Assembly (NCBI GenBank): GCA_004431415.1
Contig: QPMI01000164.1
Span: 62,001-126,000 of the forward strand
Source: Cyanophora paradoxa
Taxonomy: Eukaryota > Glaucocystophyceae > Cyanophorales > Cyanophoraceae
Direction of reading: 5' to 3'
Length of the DNA: 64,000 nucleotides
This document shows, one piece after another, positions 1 to 9,823 of the stretch (position 1 is the first letter of the stretch; every line of letters starts with the position of its first letter). The position numbers and the translations under genes are program-made. Below the pieces are notes generated by a model that did not search any database, had not been told where the DNA came from, and saw only the letters and a program-made list of their open reading frames with translations.

Positions 1-2027
1 GCGGGAACGCAGGATCAACATGCGGAAGGGGAGGCAGGGCGGCCCGCAGCAGACGGAGGGCGGCGGGCAGCCGCAGGCGCGCGGCTTCGAGCTCGCGGCC
101 TTCGCGATCGCCCGCTGCGTCGAGGTCTCCTGCGCGACGCCCAAGCACGTGCGCGCGAGAGCTCGCCGCCCGGCCCGGCGCTTTGCTTCGCACGGCCCCG
201 ACCGCGCTTGCGCAGCTCCGGACCACGCAAGACGCGAGGATCTTGTCAACCTTCTCAACCTTCCTCGACAGTCCGCACCTCAAGCTGCTCCCGTCGATGC
301 GATCGCGCGTCGCTGTTGACACTGGTCGCGATCGCCACGCGCGCCAGTTGTCGGCATGTCGAAGGCAGCCCGAGGGGTCCTTCAGCGTGCGCGGGAGCAC
401 GCCGTCGCGGTCGGCGACGACACGGTACGCTGCTCTAGACACGGTCGATGTCGAACCGAGTCGCCGAGCTGGCGCAGAGCCGCGCCTTCGTGGCGTCGCA
501 CACGGCGATGCAGGCGTGCCGCCACGGCCGCTTCCTCGAGGGCTGCGCCGAGTTCGAGGTCGTATTCTCGTGCGCGCGAGCTTGATTGCGATCACGGACG
601 CCTCGCGATCGGACTTGCCGCAGCGCTCGCGTCTCGCAATCGCGATCGCTGACGCGTACGGCCTCGTCTGCAGGCTCGAGGGAGCGAACCCGCGCATCAA
701 GCTGGACGCCGGCGTGATCTACGCCCTCACTTTCGTTCTACAGGCGCGCACTGCCCGGTCGTGTTTTGGCCGTCGACCTCGCAGCAAGCGCGATCCGACT
801 TCGCTGCCGTCCGCATGCGCAGGGCCAGTACGCGGCGGCGCGGAAGACGTGTGCCGAGCTCGTCGGCATCTCCGAGCACCTCGGGATCGATGGCCGCGGT
901 GCGGGGCAGATCCAGACGCGCTTGATTGTTACTTCGCTTGTCCGTTTCATTTGTTTCGAGATCGCTGACTCGGCTAGGCGCGCGCAGTGGTCCAAGTGGT
1001 GGCGCTGGTGGACGCCTCGACGGCGCTCCTCGAGGGGCGCGACGCCCACGCCGAGCACGTCCTTCGCTTCATCGAGCCGGTGAGCCCGATGCGCACCAAC
1101 TCGCAGTCGTGCACGTCACGGCGTGGCCTCGCGCCACTCGCGCGCGCGCGGCCGACGTCGACGCGAAGCGGATCCCTAACGTGAGCGATATGCGCGCGGC
1201 AGCTCGACGATTTCATACACCAGCAGGAATGGTGCGCCCTGACACGCTTTTGCAATCCCTCGCGCGAGCCTCTGTAAGATTGCTGACCCGCAATTCAGGT
1301 GGTACTACCGGTCTCTCGACATCTTCCGTGGCGTCTGCGCGTGGCGCGCCGGCGATGCAGCTGGAGCCGCCGCCAGCTTCGAGGGCGCCTTCGAGTGCTG
1401 GCGGGACGAGGCCAAGACCGTCACCTGGCCCGCCCTGCGTGCGCCCTGGCCCAGTATGCCATTCGCGCCGCCTTGCCACCCTGACACCTGAGGCCTACCT
1501 CTGGCCGCGACCAGTTTTGATATCGGTCCTCCTGGATTTCGCGCTCTGGTGGCAGTCCGACACGGCGGCAGCGCTCTCTGCCGCCCTCAGCACTGCCCGA
1601 CCGAGACCTCGAGCTCGCCTCGGGTCCGTGCTGTACCTGTCTCTCGGGTCGCTCGAGGGCCCCAACAAAATTAATCTCTCCACTTGTGCAGGGCCGTCGC
1701 GCGGCTGCGGGCGCTCGCGTGCGGCGGCTCGCCCCGGGCCTCCGTCTTTGATGGCGATCTCGAGGCGGAGCGGGCACACGCAGCCCGCGTCGTCGCACTC
1801 GACACGGTGCGGACCCGGACCCGGCCCATCACTTTCGTCCCGCCGCGAAGGCGCGTAGCTGACGCCGACGGGCCGCGCGCGATCAGGCCTCGAGCCTTTC
1901 CGCGGGCGCGCGGGCGCGACGGGCGTCGGCTGCGCGGCTCTCCGACGTGGACCAGGGCTCCTCCTCCGACGTCGACGCCTTCACCGTCCTCGTGCGTCCG
2001 GAGCCTGGCCATGGCATGGGCCTCTGA
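1..2027 (+). CDS. TPR-like helical-repeat protein, cut by left edge
   Basis: A spliced plus-strand gene entering from the left edge. Readable exon pieces include FELAAFAIARCVEV near 90-130, a piece with LKLLPSMRSR near 220-308, MSNRVAELAQSRAF near 449-555, a piece with GQYAAARKTCAELVG near 820-910, and WYYRSLDIFRGVCAW from about 1299. Introns are short and end in CAG. The pieces are Ala/Leu-rich amphipathic helices in pairs, as in TPR-type scaffolds. The last exon ends DVDAFTVLVRPEPGHGMGL with TGA at 2025-2027. Near 1430-1490 the frame seems to shift by one base within about 15 codons, so either a tiny intron was missed or there is a lesion. I do not recognise the family and propose no function beyond a protein-interaction scaffold. 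Confidence 0.5.
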
Positions 2028-2102
2028 AGCGGGCTCGGCAAGCTTAAGCCGGGGAAGACGGCCGGCGGGGCCGGCGCCTGCAGCTCCGGCTAATGTGCGG
2101 GC

Positions 2103-2834
2103 ATGCGCAGGAGCGGGCGGCGGGTGGGCGCCTCTCGAGGACGCCCCGCGCGGCCTCGGTGCTGTCGACGTCGCGCCGCGGCAGCCTCTCGTGGCACGGG
2201 CCCTCGTCCTCGTCCCTCCCGCCCCCGCCCGCGGCCGGCCGCCCCTCGCAGCCCCCCGCGGCCTCAGGCCGTCGCTTCTCCCTCCTCCGCCTGCGCCGCC
2301 CGCCGCCCGGGGCCCCGGGGGCGACGCCGTCGCCATCGACGTCGAGGCGCTGGCCGGCGAGGCGAAGCAGGCCGCCGCCTTCCTCCGCGAGGTGCCCCGG
2401 GCCCCCTCCGTCACGGCGTCCTCGCGTGGCGTCGCTCGCTTCGATCGAGTTCGCCCGTGTCCCCGGCGCAGCTCGGGTCCCTGCTCGAGGAGACGTGCCG
2501 CCGGCGCCTCCCGAACCTGGCGCCCTGCTGCGACCTGCTCCGCGCGCAGCGCCCCGGCGTGCCCCGCGCGCGCCGCCTGGCCTCGCTGCGCGCCGCCCGC
2601 GACGGCTTCGCGGCCGGCGGCCTGCGGCCGTTCGAGGCGCTCGCCTGCATGCAGCTGGCGCGGGCCGAGGCGGACGGCGAGGCGGCCAGCGCCGCGCTCG
2701 ACGCCGCCTGGCGGATCGCCGACGAGACGCACACGGTCATCCCCGCCCTCGAGCGGCTCCTCGCCGACGGCGCCGAGGCCGCGGCCGCCCCCGCCCCGCC
2801 CTGCCGCGAGAGTTACTCTTCTCTCTTCGTGTGA
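2103..2834 (+). CDS. hypothetical helical protein
   Basis: Not recognised. The convincing part runs from about 2483: LGSLLEETCRRRLPNL, then RPFEALACMQLARAEADG and WRIADETHTVIPALERLL, ending ESYSSLFV with TGA at 2832-2834. It is helical and Ala/Leu/Arg-rich, like the upstream gene on the same strand. An intron probably lies just before 2483 (ends in GGCGCAG), preceded by an exon holding DVEALAGEAKQAAAFLREV around 2340-2400 in another frame. The first 150 codons of the open frame from 2103 are Arg/Pro-rich and may not be coding. It may be a continuation or relative of the 1-2027 gene rather than an independent one. Confidence 0.4.
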   Translation: MRRSGRRVGASRGRPARPRCCRRRAAAASRGTGPRPRPSRPRPRPAAPRSPPRPQAVASPSSACAARRPGPRGRRRRHRRRGAGRRGEAGRRLPPRGAPGPLRHGVLAWRRSLRSSSPVSPAQLGSLLEETCRRRLPNLAPCCDLLRAQRPGVPRARRLASLRAARDGFAAGGLRPFEALACMQLARAEADGEAASAALDAAWRIADETHTVIPALERLLADGAEAAAAPAPPCRESYSSLFV

Positions 2835-3534
2835 ACTCCCCTCGAAAGCGTTTGTACCCATAAGAGACCATATATAGAACTCGGAAGTTGCTTCGGGGCA
2901 GAGTCATGTGCCACGGCCGCGGTGGTAAATTTCTATTAAGCGCGGGCCGGGGCATGCACAGCAAGTATGGGCATGGCCGCCGGGCGGCTAGCTATATATA
3001 TAGTTGGCGGCGGGGCCCGGGGCCGGGCACACCTCGAAGCTTGGCACCGGTACCCTTGCAAATTGATGAATTCGAATCAAGCCGAACCAAATTAAAGAAC
3101 GAGCAAAACAATTTGCAACGTGGGGAAAGCAACCTGAGTCGGGGCTACCGGTACATGGTCGACGTCGACGTCTACAACGTTAACTCATGAACACCGGCCC
3201 GGCGGACCTGAAGAAGTCCACATGTACAGTCCAATTGCGGCCCCCTGCGTCGGACTTCGAATTCCACGCCAGCATCCGGACTGGTGGGCCCAAGAATTTG
3301 AATTGCAAGCTAGGGCTCCGGCGACTTTGATCATTAGGATTTCCGGATCCCACCCGCGCGCGCCGTAGATCTCAGAGTCTAGTGCGACGAATGATCAAAT
3401 CTAGACCGGTACCGCGCCGAGAACTTCGAATGGGTGCGCGCCGCGCCGAACGTCGTTCAAGAATTGTCACACAGACCTGTACATGTAGTTCGAATTCGCC
3501 GTCGTTTGCATTTCGAATTCGACTAGCCGCGGCC
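2835..3534. other. intergenic, no gene seen
   Basis: Lower GC than its neighbours, with only short meaningless frames. It holds TATATATATA near 2994-3003 and a 15-mer made of GTC-GAC-GTC-GAC-GTC at 3158-3172, one of the iterated triplet palindromes described in the findings. Confidence 0.5.
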
Positions 3535-3830
3535 GCGGGCGCCTGCCGGCGCTGCTGGCGTCGGGGGCGCCCGGGGCGCGGGGGGCGCTGGAGACGGTGC
3601 GCGCGTACGTCGCCAACGCCCTTCAGCGCCCCGGCGAGGCCCGCTGCCGCCGCATCCCCACTGGGCCACCTCCAGGTACCCCCGGTCCCGCCCCGCCCCG
3701 CCCCGGGATCCGACGCGGGGCGGGGCGGGGGCAGCGCGGGGTACTCGCAGCGGGTGGCGCCGTACCCCGGGGCGGTGGAGGTGCTGCGGGCGGCCGGCTT
3801 CGGGGAGGAGGGCGGGGCCGGGGCCGGTGG
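3535..3830 (+). pseudogene. PUB-domain fragment
   Basis: Two plus-strand pieces match the PUB (PUG) domain of PNGase/UBXN6-type p97 adaptors. The first reads LPALLASG, ALETVRAYVANALQ and RPGEARCRRIP (about 3541-3660). The second reads YSQRVAPYPGAVEVL and RAAGFGEEG (about 3741-3810). In the family, a helix ending in N-I-L-x-N-P-x-E-x-K-[FY]-R-x-[IL] is followed by V-x-x-x-x-G-A-x-[DE]-[FL]-L-x-x-x-G-F, as here. The pieces lie in different frames; the GT near 3676 looks like a donor, but no acceptor restores the frame cleanly. No ubiquitin-binding or catalytic partner domain is visible on this strand. I read it as a decayed fragment; a gene with a missed exon is the alternative. Confidence 0.5.
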
Positions 3831-3835
3831 GGGCG

Positions 3836-4909
3836 GCCCGGGCAGGGCGAAGCCCGGGGCGGCAATTGCAAGCAGGGCGAAGCCCCCATCGCAAATATAT
3901 AGAAGGTTTTCAGTGGAGTAGGGTGGAGTGGAGGCCCTGAAGAGGCCCAAGAGCTAGCTATAGGATGGGGGCTCGTGGAGGAGGCCCGGGGAGCTCGAGG
4001 GACAGGGAGGCCCGGGAGGTGGAGCCGGAGCCAGGAGGAGCTAGCGCTGGGATGGGGTCCGCGAGACGGAGGCGGAGCGGCGCCGGGGCCCGGAGGAGTC
4101 GAAGGGCCGGCGACGGGGCCGGGCGGCGGGGCCGGGGCGAGGGCGGCGTCGAGGGCGGCGAGGGCGAGCCAGAGCAGGCCGGGGTCCGCCGAGCGCAGCG
4201 CCAGCGCCCCCGCCCCGGGCCGGGGGTCGCAGGTCAGCGCAGGCCTAGGGCTTGGGGCCCCGTACGTGCACGCTGAGGGCTCGAATTATAATTAAGCGTC
4301 CGACGGTCAGCTCATGATCATGATATCGATCAGCATGCGCATGCATCTTGCCTGCCAGGCTACTAGGCTAGGCTGCCAGCTGCAGGCTGACTGCCCAACG
4401 GTATTGCCGTACGAATCTGATTTATTCCAAGTTCCGAAGCCTTCCGCCTGCAGGCTGCCTCTTGCCTTCCCAAAAGTTGCAGCAGATTTAATTCCGAATA
4501 TTAATTCGAATTCGAAGAGACAGAGTCCCAGTGACAGCAGATTTAATTCCGAGCTTGATGTCAAGTCCCCGAAGCCCGTGCACATGCCTTGAAGCCCCGA
4601 AGCATTGCTGCCAAACTGCCAATTTTGCAAGCTTGAATCGGCGGCTGAAAGGAGAATAAAGGGCCGCGGGGCCCCGTGCGCCTGGCGGCCCCTCCGCCTT
4701 CCAGGCAATAACAGATCTCAAGATGAGACCGGAGGCGTGGACCCTCGCAACTGGAATTCTTTCGCAAATTTGATCATGTATATATCGCTGATCATGACTC
4801 ATGATCATGATCAGCGAGTGATCATTGGGTCTGACGGTCGAGCAAATGCGGGTCGCGGCCCGGCCGCGCGTAGGGTGGCCGTGGAAAGGGGGACGGCTCG
4901 CGCGATCGC
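3836..4909. other. intergenic; possible inverted PUB remnant on minus strand
   Basis: No complete gene. Minus-strand DNA around 4130-4240 can encode LRSADPGLLWLALAALDAAL, which resembles the C-terminal helix of a PUB domain. From 4280 to 4900 the GC falls and the sequence is dense in palindromic hexamers such as TCATGATCATGATC near 4799-4812. This stretch is the 3' flank of the first RING gene. Confidence 0.35.
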
Positions 4910-7900
4910 TCAGGCGAAGGAGATGCCGGGGGGCTTGTAGGGCCGCGTGGGCCGCCGCGGGGCCTGCGGCGGGGCGGGCGAGGACGAGGAGAAGGAGGCG
5001 GGCCCGCCCGCGGCCGCCCCCTCGGGGGTACCGGTGGCGGGGGAGGCCGGAAGCTGCAGTGCCGGCAACGAGCTCGCGCTCGAGCCGCTGCAGGGCCCGG
5101 GGCCCTCGGCGGGGCTCGCCGGACCCGCCGCCCGCTCCGCACGCGCCGGCGTCGAGGAGCTCGAGGCAGCGCCCGCGGCGGCGCCGGTTGCGGCCGCGGG
5201 AGGGGAGGGCCCGGCGAATTCGAAGGGGGCGCCGCACAGGGGGCACCCAGCGGCGTGCTTCTCCGCCCGCCACGTCGCGATGCACCTCCCGTGGAACTCG
5301 AAGCGGTCTGCGAAGGCGTCCGACGGTCAGCGGCTCCGGGCGGCGATTGGGAAACCAGGGCAAAGTAAAGTGCGTGGCGCACGGCGGCAGGTGAGGGCGG
5401 CGGCGGGCGGGCCGGCGGAGAGGGGTTCGAAGCAGATGGCGCACTCGGCGTCCGCGGGGGCCGCCGCGGGCCGGTACTTGCCAAGGAGGGTGAGATGTTA
5501 AAGAAAGGCAAATTAAAAATGGGCAAGCAGCGATCCGATCTCGCGCATGCGCACCGGCAGACGCCCTTCCCGTGCTGCTTCTCCTGCTTCTGGCTCCGCT
5601 GCAGCCCCGGATCCTCGCGCCGTCGCTGCCCCGCGGCCAGCCGGCGCTCCTGCTCCCGCCGGCGCGCCTCTCGCTGCTCCTCCAGCCGGCGCTGCTCGTT
5701 AGCGCGCGCCGCCTCCTCCCGCCGACGTGCCTCCTCGCGCTGCCGCTCGGCCTCAGTCGCCTGGCGCCGCTCCTCCTGCAGACGCTCCTCCTCCCGCCGC
5801 TGCTCCTCCTCGAGCTCCCGCCGGCGCGCCTCCGTGCGCTCCTGCTCCTCCCGCTGCCGCTGCTCCCGCTCGCGTCGCTCCTCCTGCGCCCGCCGCCGCG
5901 CCGCCTCCTCCGCCCGCACCTTCGCCTCCTCGCGCCGCCGCTGCTCCGCCGCGACGTGGCGCCGTAGCTCCTGCACCCTGACGCCAACCTTAGAGCCCGC
6001 TAATGCATTCAACAGGGCTGCCGGGGCGCACCGGCGGAGGGCGTGGGCGTTCGCGCCCGTCTCGACGGCAATAAGATGGTGCTCCAGCTTGTCAGCCTGC
6101 TGCGCGGCCGCCTCCAGCTCACCCGCCCCCGCCATGCACTCTGACGCGGCCGCGGCGTCAGCAATCCCCGACAAGCCGGGAATTTTCGAAAGCGGCTGCG
6201 GGCGAGCTCACGGGCGCACCGATGCGGAGCAGGCGAGCCTCGAAGTCGTCCGGCGAGCGCTGCGCGGCCGTCAAAAAAGTTAACTGAGTCGAGGGCGTCA
6301 CGCTTATATTCAAAGCGCTAGCAACCGATCGCGAACCTTGAGCAGGGCGTCGAGGACCTTCCGGGCGGGGGCCCACTGCGAGCCCTCCACATGCATTCGA
6401 GCCGCCTCCTGCCGAACGGCTCAGTGCATGCCAGAGGGCGGGTGGCGCACGTGCATAAAAGCGCGCACGCGGTCGGCGGAGTCGCGGGCAGCGCGCTCGG
6501 CGCGCTCGGCGCGCTCGGCCTCCTGCCGCATCTGCTCGCGCTCCTCCTCCGCCCGCCGCCGCTCCTCCCGCTCTCGCTTGCGCTCCTTCAGCTTGCGACA
6601 GGTGCTGGCGACGCGGGTGTTAATTTTGCTGCGCGACTCGTGCGCACATGCGCAAAGTTGGCTGCAGCAGTTGGCCCTCGAGCTCACCTGCATCCGCATT
6701 CGCAGCAGACGTACGTAAACTGCTCCGGATATCGGTTCTCTTCAACGTGCGTCTGCCTCTCCGGATCCAGCTCTCGCCTGTGCCGCGGGCTCCGCTCCAC
6801 CGACTCGTTCGAGGTGCGCACATGCATGCCAGCCTCGTGCTCGCGGAGAGCGCGAATCTGTCGGGCGGTGCGCTGCTGTGGCCATATATATAGCTCAATA
6901 TATAGACGGAAGGATCCGGAGCAACCACTGCCGCAATCGGCACGCTGGGCGGCGGCTGCCTGTTCACGCGCGTCCACTCCAGAACGGCCTGCGATCGCAA
7001 GGCTCCCTCAATTAATATTTCGCGACGTCGGCGAATATCGATGTTGGGCTGATAGAAGCGGGCACGAGCCTTAAAAAAGGCTTTGGCAGGTTCGGCGTGC
7101 GGGGCCTTTTCGAAGGCCGCCCAGAGCTTTGAAAGATAGTCTCCGAGCTTTGGGCTGGTGGGATCCAATTGCAAGGCCGCCTCGAGAATATTCCACGCGC
7201 GCTGCGGATCCCGGAAAATCGAATGACGAGATCTAAGAATTAAACGCCGTCCCGCGAGGCATCGGGCAAGGGACGCGTCGCACGCAGGCGGAAGGCTCGG
7301 CGAGGCCGGGTGCGTTAACGTTAACGTTGCAATCGAGTTGGAGGCGGGCGAAAAGGGCGAGGGCGGAGCCGACGCGCAAGTGCGTCGGGCCCAGCCGCCG
7401 CTCGGTCTCCGACACGAGCCGCTGTGCATGCGAGGTGCGTCGGCGATCGAGAGACGGAGGCAGAGTTTCAAGTTTAATTTGACGTATATATGCAATTGGC
7501 CGTCTAGAGACGGCGGGTGCACCTCAGCGGCGGCGACGGCGGCCGAGTAGTCGCCCTGGGAGATGCACGCGAGAGCGATGCCCATCACAACGGTCTCGAC
7601 ATCGCCACGCTCGAAGCAGCCGGCGCACGTCCGCTCCGCAATCGGTAAGGCCATCTACAAAGTGGTGTAATTTTAAATTAAAGCGCGCGGAATTCGAATA
7701 GAAGGGTGGGCCGGGTTGGTGCCAAAATCGAATTCGAAGCTGTATATATGTAAATATAGGGGGCACCTGACCGATTTCGAGGGTGCGCTGGAGGCGCCTC
7801 GCGCTGACGTGGCGGCTGGCGAGGAAGTTGAGTTTCGGGACGACGGGCAGCTCGCAGCAGCTTCCGGCGATCCGCCCCTCGCATCCGGCCTCCCGCTCGT

Positions 7901-9315
7901 GCGCGAAGGCCGCCTGGGCAAGGGTGACGACATCGACCGAGAATAGATATCATTAGTCTTGCATGCGCCTCTGACGGGCGGGATACCGCAGCACCTTGAA
8001 AACAGCCTCGGCGCGCTCGTAGTCCCCCATCTCGTGCAGGCAGACGCCCAGCCTGTACTCCGTCTCGGTCGTCGTCTCGTGCAGGGGCCCCAGGCGCTCC
8101 CACCGGAACGAGAGCGCCCACTGCGGAGAACGCACGCGTGGGTTAAATTTAAAACGCCAAGCAAGAGGCGGCGCTATTACGGCGCACGGGGCGCGAAATT
8201 AAAGGGGATGTCGACGTACAAGGAGAGCTCGCTTTTCGTCACAAAAGTCTGCTTTTCGACGATACAGTGCGCCCAGGGCCTCGGCGTGTTCCCCGAGGGC
8301 GCCGGGCTCGGTCGCCGCCCGCAGCCGCGAATCTTCTGCGTACAGCTCCAGCGCCAGCTGCACATGCGTATGCGCGTGCGGACCAGGGTGCCGATGACGG
8401 GGCCGCGTGAGAGGGGGAGGAGGAGGGGGAGGGGGGGAAGGGGGGGGAGGGAGGGAGGGAGGGGAGGGGGGCCGGGTGCGGCGGGGAGGCACCTCGTAGT
8501 GCGTGATGGCCGCATCGCAGTTGTCGAGCTCGAAGTAATTATAAAGGCGGCCAAGATGGATCGCGCAGGCGGCGCTCAGGGCATGCTTCTGCCCGAGGGT
8601 CTGGGAGAACTTGTCCACGAGATGCTGCACGATCGCGAGGTTGTTGGCGAGGAAACGAGAGGGCGTGCTAAGGCTGGACCCGCGCGCGGCCCATGGCCAC
8701 CTTGATGTCCGCGATGTACTGGCGGAGCTCCGCTTGGCAAGATGTGATCGCGGAAGGAAAATCGCGCTGGAGGGCGAAGACGAGCTCCTTGCACCCGGCG
8801 CAGACAGCGGAGCTCGAGCACCTGCAGAAGAAACCTTCCCGAACGCGCACGTGGTGAATCTTCGCACACAAAACGAGATCCCGCTGATGCCCATGGCCAT
8901 CGAGTAAGCCATGGAGCAACGGTGGAACTTCAATGAAGGCCGCTCTAGATTTGTCCGAGGCCGAGAACTCGAGCTTTGACTGCAGCCGCGTATACGTAGG
9001 CAGCTGCAGCTGTGGATTAAAATATTCATCTGCAGCTGTCGCCTCCCCGGCCGCGGCCTGCGCGAGCGCGTACGAAGCCTGATTTTAAATTTGAGTCCGC
9101 CGCGCGCATATGCATGCAAACGGGCTTCGAATAGGAAATTCATCTCGCACCGCTTTCCCAGCAAAGTGAGAGGTTTCAGAGAACGCTCTACAAATTTTCT
9201 CCGCTGCGCATGCTGCGGCAACGGCTGCGTTGCAGCTGAATTCGGGCACATTTGCTTCCTCGTTGAATTCGGGCCCTCCGTCCCGCACGAAAACATGGAA
9301 CACCGCTTGCGACAT
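4910..9315 (-). CDS. TPR-like, coiled-coil, RING-H2 protein, copy A1
   Basis: Probable E3 ubiquitin ligase. Reading down the minus strand: an N-terminal exon FHVFVRDGGPEFNEEANVPE (about 9300-9240); a Cys cluster CRCSSSAVCAGC followed by ELVFALQRDF; TPR-like exons (LGQKHALSAACAIHLGRLY near 8600, RLGVCLHEMGDYERAEAVF near 8050, RRLGPTHLRVGSALALFARL near 7400); and Glu/Arg coiled coil near 6690-6450 and 5990-5600. Then come a degenerate zinc-finger remnant GKGVCR-YRPAAAP and RING-H2 residues ECAIC, LTCRH, EFHGRCIATW, GCPLCGAPF. It ends PPGISFA, stop 4910-4912. The intron in the RING (GTGCGCC to TTCGCAG) joins CGC-C to AC-CGC and so creates the metal-ligand His. The CCCH finger lacks its first Cys and its His. 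The start is uncertain; a Met near 9412 is an alternative. Confidence 0.7.
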
Positions 9316-9823
9316 TCAAGTTTAATTTGCGCCTCGAACCGCGCGCGCGCGGAGGCCTTGCTTCCTGCGCCCGCACATTCTCCAGCGTAAGATCTAGATC
9401 TTCACCTCGCATGCGCACCTCGAAGTTCGCCGAGCTGGCACCTCGAGCTCGAAGACTCGCTGATCGATATCTTGCGTGTGGACCGCGCTCGCTGAGGGAC
9501 GAGCGCGGTAACGTTAACGTTGACGTAACCCGAATCAGAGAACGTGCAATGTCAGAGCTCGAGGGAATCGAAGGCCTCATGATCAGTCTGGGAATTTTAG
9601 AGGGGGAATTTCGGAAGGAATATAAATGAAGATCCAGAGCTCGAGGGGAAACGTATACGTAGGCCTGGCCATGGGCCGGGGGAGCGACCGGAATCACGAA
9701 AGGCCAAAAGGTTAATCGCGAGAATTCAACTGTTCCAATTTTTGCAAACGAGGGGCCAACTGGCCATGGCCGGTGCGGCTGAGGTAGAAGTGGGTTAGAA
9801 CCATAGCTAGTGGGTAGGCTCGC
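9316..9823. other. intergenic between copies A1 and B1
   Basis: Contains the probable 5' region of A1 and the 3' flank of B1. A block around 9577-9700 recurs before the next A and B genes (near 15040-15150 and 19890-20010), so it belongs to the duplicated unit. Iterated AACGTTAACGTT lies near 9508-9521. No independent gene is visible. Confidence 0.5.

Noticed and set aside
449-2027. Identity as APC5 or MAU2/SCC4 (TPR proteins)
   Set aside because: Only generic TPR-like helices are visible; no family-specific block could be matched.
6430-6690. Glu/Arg-rich frames in the array as independent small genes
   Set aside because: They occur at the same relative place in every copy and in phase with the coiled-coil exons of one long gene.
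8401-8470. Poly-purine G/A tract as a regulatory element
   Set aside because: It sits within an intron of copy A1, is absent from A2 at the same place, and looks like a simple-sequence expansion.
9028-9360. Additional indels between copies A1 and A2 (15 bp near 9030, 8 bp in a CG run near 9345), 14 bp near 10420 between B1 and B2, 4 bp in a TA run at 23521, and 7 bp at 44161
   Set aside because: They do not obey the XYZ-rc-XYZ rule and are not counted as support for it. Those in CG or TA runs look like slippage.
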